A stretch of DNA of 64,000 bases from Teichococcus aestuarii. Its GTDB lineage: Bacteria; Pseudomonadota; Alphaproteobacteria; Acetobacterales; Acetobacteraceae. Below, in pieces: positions 16,812 to 25,942 of this stretch. Positions within the stretch are counted from its first letter, which is position 1; each line of letters opens with the position of its first letter. Made by a program: the position numbers and the translations under genes. The stretch is from NCBI RefSeq assembly GCF_003116135.1, contig NZ_PDOA01000014.1:38322-102321 (forward strand), in the 5' to 3' direction. Under the pieces are notes generated by a model that was given only the letters and a program-made list of their open reading frames with translations, was not told the origin of the DNA and did not search any database.

Positions 16812-17846
16812 TCAGCGCAGGGGCGGGGCGAACATCAGCCCGCCCTGGTCCCACAGGCGGTTGTTGCCGCGCTCCAGCCCCATCGGCCGCACATTGCGCT
16901 CCCACATCTCGCCATAGTTGCCGACGGCGCGGATGGCGGCCAGCGCCCAGCCCTTCTCCAGCCCCATGCTGGGGCCGACCTCGCCCTCCGCCCCCAGCAG
17001 GCGGCGGATGTCGGGGTTGGCCGAGGCCGCCTGATCCGCGGCATTGCCGGCGGTGACGCCCATCTGCTCCGCTGCCACCAGGGCGAGCTGGGTCCAGCGG
17101 ACGATGTCCAGCCAGCCATCGTCGCCCTTGCGGATGAAGGCGCCGAGCGGCTCCATCGAGATGAACTCGGGCAGCAGCGTGTACGCCTCCGGCTTGCCCT
17201 GGCGGGAGCGGAAGCCGGAGAGGCCGGTCAGGTCGCGGGTGAAGGCGTCGCAGCGGCCGCTGAGGAAGGTGGACTGGATCTGGTTCGGGTCGTCGATCAC
17301 CACGGGCTGGAAGCTGACGCCGTTCTTGCGCGCCCAGTCCTGCATGATCAGCTCGGTGGTCGAGCCGGGCGGCACGCAGACCGAGGCGCCGTCCAGTTCC
17401 TTCAGCGTCTTCACGCCGAGCCTGGAATGCACCAGGAAGCCCTGGCCGCTGTAGTAGTTGGCGCCGGCGAAGATGAGGCCGAGCGCGCTCTCGCGCGTCG
17501 TCGTCCAGGTGGTGCTGCCGAACAGCACGTCCACCTCGCCGCTCTGCAGCGAGGGGAAGCGCGTCAGCCCGGTGATGGGGCGGATGGTGACCTTCGCGGC
17601 ATCGCCCAGCGTGGCGGCGGCGAGCGCCCGGCAGGAATCGACATCCATCCCGCGCCACTGGCCCTGGCTGTCGGGCAGGGAGAAGGGCGGATTGTCGTTC
17701 TGCACGCCGCAGACGACGCTGCCGCGGGCGCGGATGCCGGCGAGCGTGCGGGAAGCGGTGGGCGGGTCGGCCGCCGGCGCCGGACCGGCCGCCAGCATCC
17801 CGAAACACAGGCCCGCCAGGGCCAGGGCCGTCTTGCGCAGCGTCAT
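16812..17846 (-). CDS. Amino-acid ABC transporter substrate-binding protein (AapJ/GltI-like)
   Basis: A 344-residue periplasmic binding protein with a signal peptide (MTLRKTALALAG, cleavage near APAAD). The SBP_bac_3 fold begins IRARGSVVCGVQNDNPPFS and continues with DVDSCRALAAATLGD and GEVDVLFGSTTWTTTRE. These match the general L-amino-acid (AapJ) subgroup. The start ATG 17846 has GGAGAA upstream. No permease or ATPase genes are adjacent, so it is an orphan receptor component that may serve a transporter elsewhere. Confidence 0.88.
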   Translation of the reverse strand: MTLRKTALALAGLCFGMLAAGPAPAADPPTASRTLAGIRARGSVVCGVQNDNPPFSLPDSQGQWRGMDVDSCRALAAATLGDAAKVTIRPITGLTRFPSLQSGEVDVLFGSTTWTTTRESALGLIFAGANYYSGQGFLVHSRLGVKTLKELDGASVCVPPGSTTELIMQDWARKNGVSFQPVVIDDPNQIQSTFLSGRCDAFTRDLTGLSGFRSRQGKPEAYTLLPEFISMEPLGAFIRKGDDGWLDIVRWTQLALVAAEQMGVTAGNAADQAASANPDIRRLLGAEGEVGPSMGLEKGWALAAIRAVGNYGEMWERNVRPMGLERGNNRLWDQGGLMFAPPLR

Positions 17847-17916
17847 GACCAGCCATTCTCCGTGGAAAGAAGGGCAGGCTAGGCCGCGCTCCTCCGGCTG
17901 TGAAGCCGGCGCCGCC

Positions 17917-19098
17917 TCAGGCCTTGCGCAGGCCGAGCAGGGTGATGTCGTCCGCCTGCGGCGCCCCGGCGGCGAAGCCCTCCACCGCCCGCAGCACCGC
18001 CTCCACCGCCTGCCGGGCCGGCGCCGTGGCGTGCGGGGCGAGCAGGCCGTGCAGGCGCTCGCGGCCGAAGAATTCGCCCCCGCCATCCTCCGCCTCGGTC
18101 ACGCCGTCGGTGTAGAGCAGCAGCCCTTCGCCGGGGGCGAGGGCCAGCGCGTCGCTGGCGTAGGCGAAGCCCTCCAGCACGCCCAGGGCGGGCTGCCGGG
18201 TCAGCCCCGGCAGCGGCGCCACGCCGCCGGCGGCGGAGAGATGGAAGGGCGGCTCGTGCCCGGCCAGGCACAGCCGGCCCGCGCCGCTGGCCGGGTCGAT
18301 GATGGCGAGCACGAGGGTGACGAAGGTCTGGTCCTCATTGCCGCGCGCCAGGTCGTCATTGGCGCAGGCGACGATGGCAGCGGGGTCGGGCAGCGCGCCG
18401 CCGGCCGAGAGCAGCAGCGCGGTGGCGCGGATCAGCCCGAGGCTGCGCGCCATGGTCAGGCCGGCCGGCGCGCCCTTGCCGGCCACGTCGCCCACCGTCA
18501 CCAGCAGCGCGCCGGAGGGCAGGCGGAAGGCGTCGTACAGGTCGCCGCCCACCTGCCGCGCCGGCACCATCGCCGCCCAGAGGTCGAGGCCGGGGGGCGC
18601 GATGGCGGCGAAGTCGCGCGGCACCAGGGAGAGCTGGGCGGCGCGGGCGCTCTCCAGCTCCGCCTCCAGCAGGGCCAGGCGCTGCTCGGCGAGGCCGCGC
18701 AGCCGCTTCTTCTCCAGCACCGCGCCGAGGCGGGCGCGCAGCAGCGGCGGGTCGAAGGATTTCGGCAGGAAATCCTCGGCGCCGAGCTCGATGCAGCGGA
18801 CGATCTTGTCCATCTCGGTCAGCGCCGAGATGACGATGACGGGCGGCGCCGTCCCGCGCCCGGCATGCAGCCGCTCCAGCACGCCGATGCCGTCGAGATT
18901 GGGCATCTCGAGGTCGAGCAGCACCACGTCGAAGCGCTGCGCGGCGATGGCGGCGAGCCCCTGCGTGCCGTCCTCGGCCATGGTGACGTTGAGGTAGCCC
19001 AGCGCCTGCAGCCGGCGCTGCAGCATCAGCCGGTTGAACGGGCTGTCATCGACCACCAGCAGCGCCACGCCGGCGGCGCCTCCCGCCTCGCCGCTCAT
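17917..19098 (-). CDS. Response regulator with PP2C/RsbU-type phosphatase output
   Basis: A 393-residue two-domain protein. The N-terminal receiver (about residues 11-130) has the acidic pair D17-D18, the phosphoacceptor D62 in [11 protein letters not shown] and a lysine in LPKSFDP. A short helical linker follows ([17 protein letters not shown]). The C-terminal domain is a SpoIIE/RsbU-type PP2C phosphatase with metal-binding motifs [17 protein letters not shown] and YTDGVTEAE, and the closing DDITLL. Such proteins dephosphorylate an anti-sigma antagonist or similar partner. Its ATG overlaps the stop of the chemoreceptor gene by four bases, so signals from that receptor may feed into it. The partner is not in the window. 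Confidence 0.9.
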   Translation of the reverse strand: MSGEAGGAAGVALLVVDDSPFNRLMLQRRLQALGYLNVTMAEDGTQGLAAIAAQRFDVVLLDLEMPNLDGIGVLERLHAGRGTAPPVIVISALTEMDKIVRCIELGAEDFLPKSFDPPLLRARLGAVLEKKRLRGLAEQRLALLEAELESARAAQLSLVPRDFAAIAPPGLDLWAAMVPARQVGGDLYDAFRLPSGALLVTVGDVAGKGAPAGLTMARSLGLIRATALLLSAGGALPDPAAIVACANDDLARGNEDQTFVTLVLAIIDPASGAGRLCLAGHEPPFHLSAAGGVAPLPGLTRQPALGVLEGFAYASDALALAPGEGLLLYTDGVTEAEDGGGEFFGRERLHGLLAPHATAPARQAVEAVLRAVEGFAAGAPQADDITLLGLRKA

Positions 19099-20762
19099 GC
19101 GCCGCGCCCCGCCATGCTCTCCACCACGCTGCGCGTCTCCGAGGCGAGCTTCGCCAGGTCGATCATGGTCACGGTGATCTCCTCCGCCGCCGTGGCGTTG
19201 GACTGGCCGATGCGCGCCAGCGTGTCGACGCGGGCATTGATCTCGACCACCGTCGCCTGCTGCTGCTCCATCGCCACGGCGATGACGCCGGAGAGGCGGG
19301 CGCTCTCCGCCACGAAGCGCTCCAGCGTGTCCATGTCCTCGCCCACCGCGGCGGCGGTGCCGCTGCCCTCGCGCGTGCGCCGGCCGGCCACGCGCACGAC
19401 ATCGGCGATCTCCTGCGCCATCTGCTCGGTGCTGGCGGCCAGCGCCCGCACCTCCTCGGCCACCACGGCGAGGCCGCGGCCATGCTCGCCGGCGCGCGCC
19501 GCCTCGATCGCGGCGTTGATCGCCAGGATGTTGGTCTGCGTCGCGATCTTGGCGATGGTGGCGGCGATGCGCGTCACCCGCTCGGTGTCGTCGCCCACCG
19601 CGTCCACCAGCCCGATCAGGCTGCGCACTTTGGCCAGGTTGGCGGCGAGCAGCGCCTGCGCGTCCTGCGCCCGGTCGTTGGAGAGGATGGTGGTGCGCGC
19701 CACCTCGCCGATCGCCTCCCGCGTCTGGGAGAGCGCCTCGCCCACCTGGCGCAGCTCGGTGAGCTGGGTCAGCGCGCCGTCGCTCACCTGGCCGATGGCG
19801 TCCGAGGCCTGGGTGGTGGCGATGGCGGTGCGGCGCGCATTCTCCGCCGCCTGCTCGGTCAGCCGCCGCGTCGCCAGCAGGCTGTCCTTGAACACCAGCA
19901 CGGCGCGGGCCATGTCGCCGAGCTGGTCGGCACGGCCGGTCTCGGGCACCTCGGCCTCCAGCTGGCCGTGCGAGAGCGCGTCCATCGCGGCGGCGATGCG
20001 GGTGACGGGGCGGGCGATCAGCCGCACCAGCACCACCAGCACCAGCAAGCTGACGGCCAGCCCGGCGATGGCCACGGCCAGCACGATGCGCCGGGCCTGC
20101 GCCGCCAGCGCCTGCGCCTCCTCCACGCTGCGCGCCCCGCGTTCCTGCACCAGCGCGCGGGCGGCCTGGGCGACGCGGCCATAGGTCGTCATGTGGTCCA
20201 GCCATTCCTCGTGCAGCGGGCCGAGCGGCTCGCCGGACGGGCCGAGCAGGGCGGCGCGGATGCGCGCCACCAGCGCCGGCAGGCGGGCGGCCATGTCGCG
20301 GCCGCCGCCCAGCAGGGCGGGGTCCAGCTCCTGCCGCAGCAGCGCATCGACGCGGGCGAAGCTTTGCAGGACGGCCGCGCTGCCCTCCTCGACGCGGGGC
20401 GCCGCCTCGCGGGGGCGCAGCATGCCGGCCAGCACGCCGGCGAAGCGGGCGGAGAACTCGGCCACGTCGTGCGAGAGGGCGTCCACCGCCGCATCGGCCT
20501 GCCGGTCACGCACGCCGATCTGCTCGATCAGGGCGGCCTGGTGCCGGCTGGTGAACAGGGCGGTGCCGCTGAGCAGCAGCACGACGGCCAGCACCAGGGC
20601 GGCGATCACCATGGCGCGCGCGCCAATGCGGCCGAACCAGATCGACAGGCGGTCGGGCCCGGCCGCGCCGCCACGCACGGCCCATTGCGGCTGCGGAGCG
20701 GCGGGTTGCGGCGCGGAGCCGGCTGACAAGGGTGGCGTGGCGGCCGGCCGGCTGGCGTCCAT
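19095..20762 (-). CDS. Methyl-accepting chemotaxis protein (transmembrane)
   Basis: A 555-residue chemoreceptor. Membrane segments lie at about residues 50-71 and 222-245 and flank a periplasmic helical domain of about 150 residues. A HAMP segment follows ([20 protein letters not shown]). The signalling tip is close to consensus: [20 protein letters not shown], then [13 protein letters not shown]. The N-terminal 40 residues are proline/alanine-rich and unusual for this family. The gene overlaps the response-regulator phosphatase by four bases. No cheA, cheW or cheR is near, so it may act in a non-flagellar output. Confidence 0.92.
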   Translation of the reverse strand: MDASRPAATPPLSAGSAPQPAAPQPQWAVRGGAAGPDRLSIWFGRIGARAMVIAALVLAVVLLLSGTALFTSRHQAALIEQIGVRDRQADAAVDALSHDVAEFSARFAGVLAGMLRPREAAPRVEEGSAAVLQSFARVDALLRQELDPALLGGGRDMAARLPALVARIRAALLGPSGEPLGPLHEEWLDHMTTYGRVAQAARALVQERGARSVEEAQALAAQARRIVLAVAIAGLAVSLLVLVVLVRLIARPVTRIAAAMDALSHGQLEAEVPETGRADQLGDMARAVLVFKDSLLATRRLTEQAAENARRTAIATTQASDAIGQVSDGALTQLTELRQVGEALSQTREAIGEVARTTILSNDRAQDAQALLAANLAKVRSLIGLVDAVGDDTERVTRIAATIAKIATQTNILAINAAIEAARAGEHGRGLAVVAEEVRALAASTEQMAQEIADVVRVAGRRTREGSGTAAAVGEDMDTLERFVAESARLSGVIAVAMEQQQATVVEINARVDTLARIGQSNATAAEEITVTMIDLAKLASETRSVVESMAGRGA

Positions 20763-20934
20763 GCTGCTCCAGGTGGTGGAAAGGCGGTGGATGGAGAGGC
20801 GGGGTTGCGTGCGCCCGCCACGCTACTCTCTCGGGCCCCGGGGCGCCAAGCCACGGGCCGGAATTCGGCCGCCGCGGGTTTGACCCGGGGCCGGCACGGG
20901 GCGAAGCTTCCCGCAGAGCCAGGGGAGGAAACAC

Positions 20935-21642
20935 ATGGCCGAATACCCGTTCACCGCCGCCGATCTCGAGGCGCTGCGGGCCTGGGACACCCCCACCATC
21001 TGCAACGCGCTGGAGCTGGTGGCGCCGCAGCGGCGCGGCCACGGCTACACGGTGCGGCCGCTGGTGGCGGCCGATGTGACGCTGCGGCCGGTCTGCGGCC
21101 TGGCGCGCACCGGCACGATTCGCGCCGCCGCCCCCTCCGGCCGTCCGGCGGAGGTGGACCACGCCGTGCGCACGGGCTGGTACGAATACGTCGCCGAGGC
21201 GGCGATGCCGACCGTCGTGGTGCTGCAGGACCTGGACGACACGCCGGGCTACGGCGCCTTCTGGGGCGAGGTGCATTCCGCCGTGCACAAGGCGCTGGGC
21301 GCGCAAGGCTGCGTCACCAACGGCTCCTTCCGCGACATCGACGCGCTGGCGCCGGAGTTCCAGATTCTCGGCGGGGTGGTGAACCCGAGCCATGCCTATG
21401 TCCACATGGTGGCCTATGGCCAGGACGTGTCGGTGCATGGCATGGCCTGCGTGCATGATGCCGTGGTGCATGCCGACCGGCACGGCGCGGTGGTCATCCC
21501 GCACGAGGCGGTGCGCCAGATCCTGCCCGCCATCGAGCTGGGGGCACGGCGGGAAAAGGTGATCCTCGACCTGTGCAAATCCGGCGACTTCTCCGTGGCG
21601 AAGCTGCGGGAGGCGCTGTCGCGATCGAAGGAGATCCACTGA
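20935..21642 (+). CDS. RraA-family protein (HMG/CHA aldolase-like)
   Basis: A 235-residue RraA-fold protein with a strong GGGGAGGAAA site before ATG 20935. The family covers RNase E inhibitors and divalent-metal 4-hydroxy-4-methyl-2-oxoglutarate aldolases or oxaloacetate decarboxylases. The N-terminal TPTICNALELV and the core GCVTNGSFRDIDAL, with the conserved Arg-Asp pair, are visible. The TNGS variant in place of VDGA fits the catabolic RraA-like branch better than the RNase E regulator. A small exported protein follows three bases after the stop. Confidence 0.85.
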   Translation: MAEYPFTAADLEALRAWDTPTICNALELVAPQRRGHGYTVRPLVAADVTLRPVCGLARTGTIRAAAPSGRPAEVDHAVRTGWYEYVAEAAMPTVVVLQDLDDTPGYGAFWGEVHSAVHKALGAQGCVTNGSFRDIDALAPEFQILGGVVNPSHAYVHMVAYGQDVSVHGMACVHDAVVHADRHGAVVIPHEAVRQILPAIELGARREKVILDLCKSGDFSVAKLREALSRSKEIH

Positions 21643-21645
21643 GCC

Positions 21646-22062
21646 ATGCCCGCCGCCCTCCGCCGCCTTGGAGTCGTGCTGTCGATCGCGGGCGCCATGC
21701 CCGCCCTGGCGCAGGAGGGGGAGGGCGGCTTCGCCCGCCTTCCGCAGATGGCGCCGGCCCTGGTGGCCTGCCTGCAGGCGGCGCCCGGGAGCGCGGCAAC
21801 GGCGGCGCTGCCGATGAACCATGGCAGGGCGCTGGTGCGGCTGGAGCGGCCAGATGGCGAGCGGCGGGAATGCGTGGCGGAGCTGGGCCCGGCGGGGCGG
21901 CCGGCGCGGGTGGAGAGCGACCGCCCGGTGGGGGCGGCGCCGCCGCTGCCGGGCGAGGGAGAGCGGCGCTTCACGCTGCGCCCCCTCTGCGGGGGCGCGG
22001 CCGCCGTGCGGGACGAGGCCGGCACGGCGGCAGGCTGGCTGAACCCTTCCGCCTGCCGCTGA
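21646..22062 (+). CDS. Small exported protein of unknown function
   Basis: A 138-residue protein starting three bases after the rraA-like stop, so probably in the same operon. It has a signal peptide (MPAALRRLGVVLSIAGA, cleavage near PALAQEG). The mature part is rich in Arg, Gly and Pro with three cysteines that could form disulfides in the periplasm. No family is recognised. Confidence 0.65.
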   Translation: MPAALRRLGVVLSIAGAMPALAQEGEGGFARLPQMAPALVACLQAAPGSAATAALPMNHGRALVRLERPDGERRECVAELGPAGRPARVESDRPVGAAPPLPGEGERRFTLRPLCGGAAAVRDEAGTAAGWLNPSACR

Positions 22063-22109
22063 GTGGGAGCGGCGGGCGGGCGGGGTTCGGCCTCCCCTTG
22101 CTCGGCCCC

Positions 22110-22355
22110 TTACTCGGCCGGCTGCACCAGGCGCAGCAGGCGGCTGTCGTCGTTGTCCTCGTCCATCTCGATGTCTTCCTCGACCGGCGCGCAGCCGAGG
22201 GACATCAGCCGCTCGGCCGCGTCCACTTCCATCAGCGCCTCGAGGATGGTGGACCGGCTGGGCGCGGGGCGCTCCTGCAGGGCGTCCAACAGCAGCGCCT
22301 GCGCTGCCTGGATGCGCAGATGCGCCAGAGTCTGAGGATGCTCCATGTCGATCAT
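22110..22355 (-). CDS. Small acidic protein of unknown function
   Basis: An 81-residue protein from ATG 22355 (MIDMEHPQTLAHLRIQAAQ). ATG 22394 and a further upstream start at 22442 are in frame. The first half is helical and leucine/alanine-rich; the second is acidic (EEDIEMDEDNDD) and ends RLLRLVQPAE. There is no signal peptide or membrane segment. The upstream region is A+T-rich, as expected for a promoter. No family is recognised and the start is uncertain. Confidence 0.5.
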   Translation of the reverse strand: MIDMEHPQTLAHLRIQAAQALLLDALQERPAPSRSTILEALMEVDAAERLMSLGCAPVEEDIEMDEDNDDSRLLRLVQPAE

Positions 22356-22540
22356 GTTCGGGACGCCTATGGGGGGGAAAGGATGCGAATTCATCCTATG
22401 CGCGCTTTCGGGTAACGCACATGCTCCGTTCACGCTTAACACCTAATGTTGATGCGATTGCGTTACGCTTTCTTACAAGGGAAAGTCTTCGCGAGGAGCG
22501 GCCAAATTTTTGTGCGTAGCCACATCTTGGAAAGGAAAAA

Positions 22541-22615
22541 ATGAATTCACGGAGTCGGGAGAGGCCCTGTGGTTTTCTCAGTACTTGCGGGGGCTTCTTC
22601 TACCGTTTTCTGTGA
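22541..22615 (+). CDS. Possible 24-residue peptide gene
   Basis: ATG 22541 is preceded by a strong GGAAAGGAAAAA ribosome binding site and opens a 24-residue frame with two cysteines and five phenylalanines, ending at TGA 22613-22615. It lies alone in an A+T-rich 257-base gap. Only the ribosome binding site supports it. Confidence 0.25.
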   Translation: MNSRSRERPCGFLSTCGGFFYRFL

Positions 22616-22699
22616 TCGAGGCCGCCGGGCCGCCCACCGCCGGACCGGAGCGCGCCCGGCCAGGGCCACGCTCCGTCGCTCGCCCCGGCCGGTGCCGCT

Positions 22700-24136
22700 T
22701 CAGTCGAGCAGATTGCCGTAGATCCAGCCCAGCTCCGTTCCGTTCGGCAGGAAGACGTGCTGCCAGCCATATTCCTCGCCGGCGATCCGGACCTCGGCGC
22801 CCGTCTGCACGGTGCGCACCACCGGCGCCGATCCGGAGGGTGCCGCGCGGACATTCGCATCCATCCGCACCCGTGCAACCCGGCCCATGGCGGGCGCTGG
22901 CGCCGCGGGAGCCGTGGCCGCCGGCGGTTCCGGGGCGGCCGGGGGCGGCAGCGGCAGGGGTGGGGGCAGATCGATGGTCGGCACCGGCTCCAGCGCCAGC
23001 GGGGCCGCGGGCACGGCGCCGGAGGGTGGCGCGGCGGCCGATGGAGCCGCGCTGGCGGCCGGCGGCGCGGAAGCCGGGGCGGGGGGCGCGGCGCGCTGGG
23101 TCTCGGCCACCCGCGCCGGGGCTTCCGCCGTCTGCTGCTGCGGCGCCACCAGCAGATTCACCAGCAGCCAGGCGCCACCCAAGGCCGGGATGACTCCGAG
23201 CCAGGCCCATTTCAGCCCGCCCTGGCGCCGGGCGCGCGCCGGGGAGCCTGCGGCCGGAAGCGCCGGGGCGCTCGCCAGCGGGCCCGCCGCACGGCGCACG
23301 ATCCGCGCTCTCTGGTTGCGCGGCGGCGGGGGCGGCGGTGTGGCGGGGGCGCTGAGCTGACGATACGGGTGCAGGCTGCGGTAGGGCCGCTCCGCCAGCA
23401 CCTCCAGATAGTTCCGGTATGCCGCCACGAAGGCGCCGCCCAGCGCCGTGTTGCTCACCGCGATGGATTTCTCCAGCCCTTCGCCGCTGATGTCGATGCG
23501 CAGGTACTGGGCCAGCGGCCGGCCATCCTCATGCCCGACGATCTCCGCATCGCCGGAGGGCGTGTTCTCGACGAAGCGGAAGGAGCCGACATCCATCGCC
23601 AGGCGCGTGGCATCCAGCACCCGCTCGCTGCCCTGGAAGCGGCCGGGCAGGAATTCCCAGAAGCCGACGCCCATGAGCAGGACGGTGCTCTCATCCTCGC
23701 CGAGGCCAGGCTCAGGGCGCGTGGTGATGGTCAGGTGGCGGGGCAGATGCCGGAAGGCACCGCCGCCGGCATCCGGCCGCGTCACGACCTCGAACACCAG
23801 CCCGGCCTTGGCAAGGTCGGCGGCGGTGCGGACGAACTGCCGGAAGGCCTCACGCAGGCCAGGCCGCTCCAGATAGGCGCGCGCATCCTGCAGCAGGGCG
23901 ATCCGGGCCTCATCCGGCGCATCCGGGGTTCCGGATCTCGCTGTTTCCTTCGCCGGAGCCGGGGTGCGGCCCAGGGGGCGTGGGGAGGGGCTGGGCGGGG
24001 GAGGTGCTGCCGCCGGGCCGGGCCGGGCCAGGCCGGGGGCCGGGCCTTGCCCGGCTGGCATGCGCAGGAAAGGCTGCGCCCGATCGCCCTGAGCGAGATC
24101 CGCCCTCTCGGGGGAAGTGTTGAGGCGGGGTGACAT
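22700..24136 (-). CDS. Membrane-anchored protein with C-terminal bacterial SH3 domain
   Basis: A 478-residue protein of four parts. First comes a proline-rich tail, residues 1-70. Then follows a globular domain of about 180 residues (ARIALLQDARAYLERPGLRE to YRNYLEVLAERP) that I do not recognise. A single membrane segment near residue 315 (WAWLGVIPALGGAWLLVNLL) is followed by a long Ala/Pro-rich periplasmic linker. Last is a terminal SH3b domain (RVRMDANVRAAPSGSAPVV, then VFLPNGTELGWIYGNLL). SH3b domains bind peptidoglycan or proteins, so the protein may couple a cytosolic domain to the cell wall. It is divergent from an acylation gene pair across a 686-base gap. Confidence 0.75.
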   Translation of the reverse strand: MSPRLNTSPERADLAQGDRAQPFLRMPAGQGPAPGLARPGPAAAPPPPSPSPRPLGRTPAPAKETARSGTPDAPDEARIALLQDARAYLERPGLREAFRQFVRTAADLAKAGLVFEVVTRPDAGGGAFRHLPRHLTITTRPEPGLGEDESTVLLMGVGFWEFLPGRFQGSERVLDATRLAMDVGSFRFVENTPSGDAEIVGHEDGRPLAQYLRIDISGEGLEKSIAVSNTALGGAFVAAYRNYLEVLAERPYRSLHPYRQLSAPATPPPPPPRNQRARIVRRAAGPLASAPALPAAGSPARARRQGGLKWAWLGVIPALGGAWLLVNLLVAPQQQTAEAPARVAETQRAAPPAPASAPPAASAAPSAAAPPSGAVPAAPLALEPVPTIDLPPPLPLPPPAAPEPPAATAPAAPAPAMGRVARVRMDANVRAAPSGSAPVVRTVQTGAEVRIAGEEYGWQHVFLPNGTELGWIYGNLLD

Positions 24137-24822
24137 GCCGTGGAACCTCGCACAGCGCGAGAGCCGGTCAAGTCAATAGGAGGGAACAGAACGAGGATAC
24201 TGGGGTGTGCAAGGTCACAATTAAGAGGAAACGTAAAGTAGAATAAGGCACGTTCTCTGCACCTCCTCTCGACCGGCAAACGAGAACCTCACGGGGGCGT
24301 TATTATTTTAATTTCCTTTCTGGTTGAGGCTTTGCGCGTTTTGCGGGACGCCCGGGATTCCTCCCTGTGGGTTTGACAAGACAATGAAAATAAAGGGTTT
24401 TCGCTGGTTTTTCTGCCTCGCCCTCCGCCTCTTTCTTCTTGAGCGATGATGCGGCAGATTCGACGGACGACCAAATATTGAGACGCTCTCGTATTTCTGA
24501 ACACCCGTGGAGGCGCCGCGAGGCATCACGGGGTTTGAACCGGAAGTGGAGTGTCTGTTAAGGAAAAGTCATGAGGAGTTCGTGCTTCCCGCACGGCGCG
24601 ATCATGACGATCACGCCGCCATAATCTTCCGGACTGGCCCGTGGTGCCAGGCCCGCCGTCGCGTGCGTCTCCGGGGCAGTTCCTGCCCGGCCGGAAGCGT
24701 CCGATGTGCCGTGCCGCGCAGACCAGGGCATCCGCCAGGCCATCCGGCCTGACAGCACTCCCGATTCTTCCGACCTGAATTCCCCCACGGGGCCTGCCTG
24801 CGCAGGCCGCGCGCGATGAGGA
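24137..24822. other. A+T-rich 686-base gap without a supported gene
   Basis: The stretch 24165-24560 is markedly richer in A and T than the rest of the window, with T runs near 24300 and 24420. A TTGACA at 24373-24378 has no good -10 partner. A frame of about 71 codons on the minus strand near 24289-24504 has no ribosome binding site or family-like content. ATG 24571 with AAGGAAAA upstream opens only 17 codons. The gap probably contains the divergent promoters of the SH3 protein and the SGNH gene. It could be an old insertion. Confidence 0.5.
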
Positions 24823-25935
24823 ATGGCCGCATTGTCGAACGAGATCCCCCGTGCCCCGACGGGTGCCCCCGATTCCTCGCCGCATCGTACCGCCGCGCCC
24901 TCGCCGGCACCCGCCGCGGGCATCTCGGCGCCACATCCCCCACCCCCGCGGGACGGGGGGACGGACCCCTCGGAGCGCCGCGCCGCGCGCCGCTTCCTGC
25001 TCACGGTCCTGGCGCTGATCCTGGCCGGGGCCGGCGTGCTGGCCGGCGGGCACATGGCTCTCGCCCGGATCGGCCGGCTGCCGGACCCGCCGCTGACCGC
25101 CACCTGGTGCATCGACGAGAAGCTCGCCGCGCTGCGCGACGTGGCGCTGGAGGACCGCGTCCTGCTCGCCCTCGGCTCCTCCGCCACCTGGCGCAACCTC
25201 GACATGCCGCTGATCGCCAGGCAACTGGGGGATGAGCGCGTCTACAACGCCGCGCCCTGCTATCTGCACATCGACCAGACCGCCTTCCTGGCCGGCTTCC
25301 TGCTGGACCGGGCGCCCCAGGTGCGGACGGTGATGGTGGTGCTGGCGCCGCGCGACTTCGAATCCTGCCCCGCCGAGGCCACCGCCTTCTTCGACACCGC
25401 CCTGGGCGATGCCTACCTCTCCGGCCTGGTGCCGTCCTGGCTGCCCTATGTCACCGGCTTCCGGCCGCTCTACCTGGTCCGCGCCGCCGCCGGCGCTGTC
25501 GATGGCGCGCCGCTCAGCCCCGAGGCGGTGGCGGAGGACGGGCTGGGCTCCAGCATCCTGCGCAACCCGCATTCCTGGCGCCCCGCCCCCGCCTTCGACG
25601 AGGCCTGCTACGCTGGCCTGGCCGAGCTGGAGCGAGTGGTGGCGTCGCACGGCGCGCGGCTGGTTCTGGCCACCCTGCCGGTGATGCCGGAATGGCGCGA
25701 CAGCTTCGACCCCGATGGCCGGCTGATCGAGACCTGGATGCGCCGCATGCGCGAGACGCTGCGCCAGCCCGACACGCTGCTGGTCGATGGCCGCGGGCTG
25801 CGCTGGACGGATGAGCACTTCGCCGACCCGGTGCACCTGCGCTATCCGCACCACACCGCCTTCACCGCGCTGATCCTGCGCGCCATGGCCGCTTCTCCCC
25901 ACCAGGGCGCCCGCGCGCCGCAGGCCGGGAGCTGA
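24823..25935 (+). CDS. SGNH-like membrane-anchored protein paired with an MBOAT acyltransferase
   Basis: A 370-residue protein: a proline-rich N-terminal tail of about 50 residues, one membrane helix (FLLTVLALILAGAGVLAGG, about residues 59-77) and a periplasmic SGNH-like domain. Likely active-site elements are LALGSSATWRN (serine block) and DPVHLRYPHH (Asp-His block). It is followed eight bases later by an MBOAT gene. In AlgI/AlgJ- and DltB/DltD-like systems an MBOAT protein passes acyl groups across the membrane and an SGNH partner transfers them to a glycan. This gene probably has that transfer role. The acceptor glycan is unknown. Confidence 0.75.
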   Translation: MAALSNEIPRAPTGAPDSSPHRTAAPSPAPAAGISAPHPPPPRDGGTDPSERRAARRFLLTVLALILAGAGVLAGGHMALARIGRLPDPPLTATWCIDEKLAALRDVALEDRVLLALGSSATWRNLDMPLIARQLGDERVYNAAPCYLHIDQTAFLAGFLLDRAPQVRTVMVVLAPRDFESCPAEATAFFDTALGDAYLSGLVPSWLPYVTGFRPLYLVRAAAGAVDGAPLSPEAVAEDGLGSSILRNPHSWRPAPAFDEACYAGLAELERVVASHGARLVLATLPVMPEWRDSFDPDGRLIETWMRRMRETLRQPDTLLVDGRGLRWTDEHFADPVHLRYPHHTAFTALILRAMAASPHQGARAPQAGS

Positions 25936-25942
25936 GGCACCC

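Noticed and set aside
24289..24504. A minus-strand frame of about 71 codons in the A+T-rich gap.
   Set aside because: No ribosome binding site, no family similarity that I can see, and alternative overlapping frames of similar length exist.
24529..24545. GGTTTGAACCGG-like sequence resembling a tRNA T-arm.
   Set aside because: No acceptor, D- or anticodon stems can be built around it on either strand.
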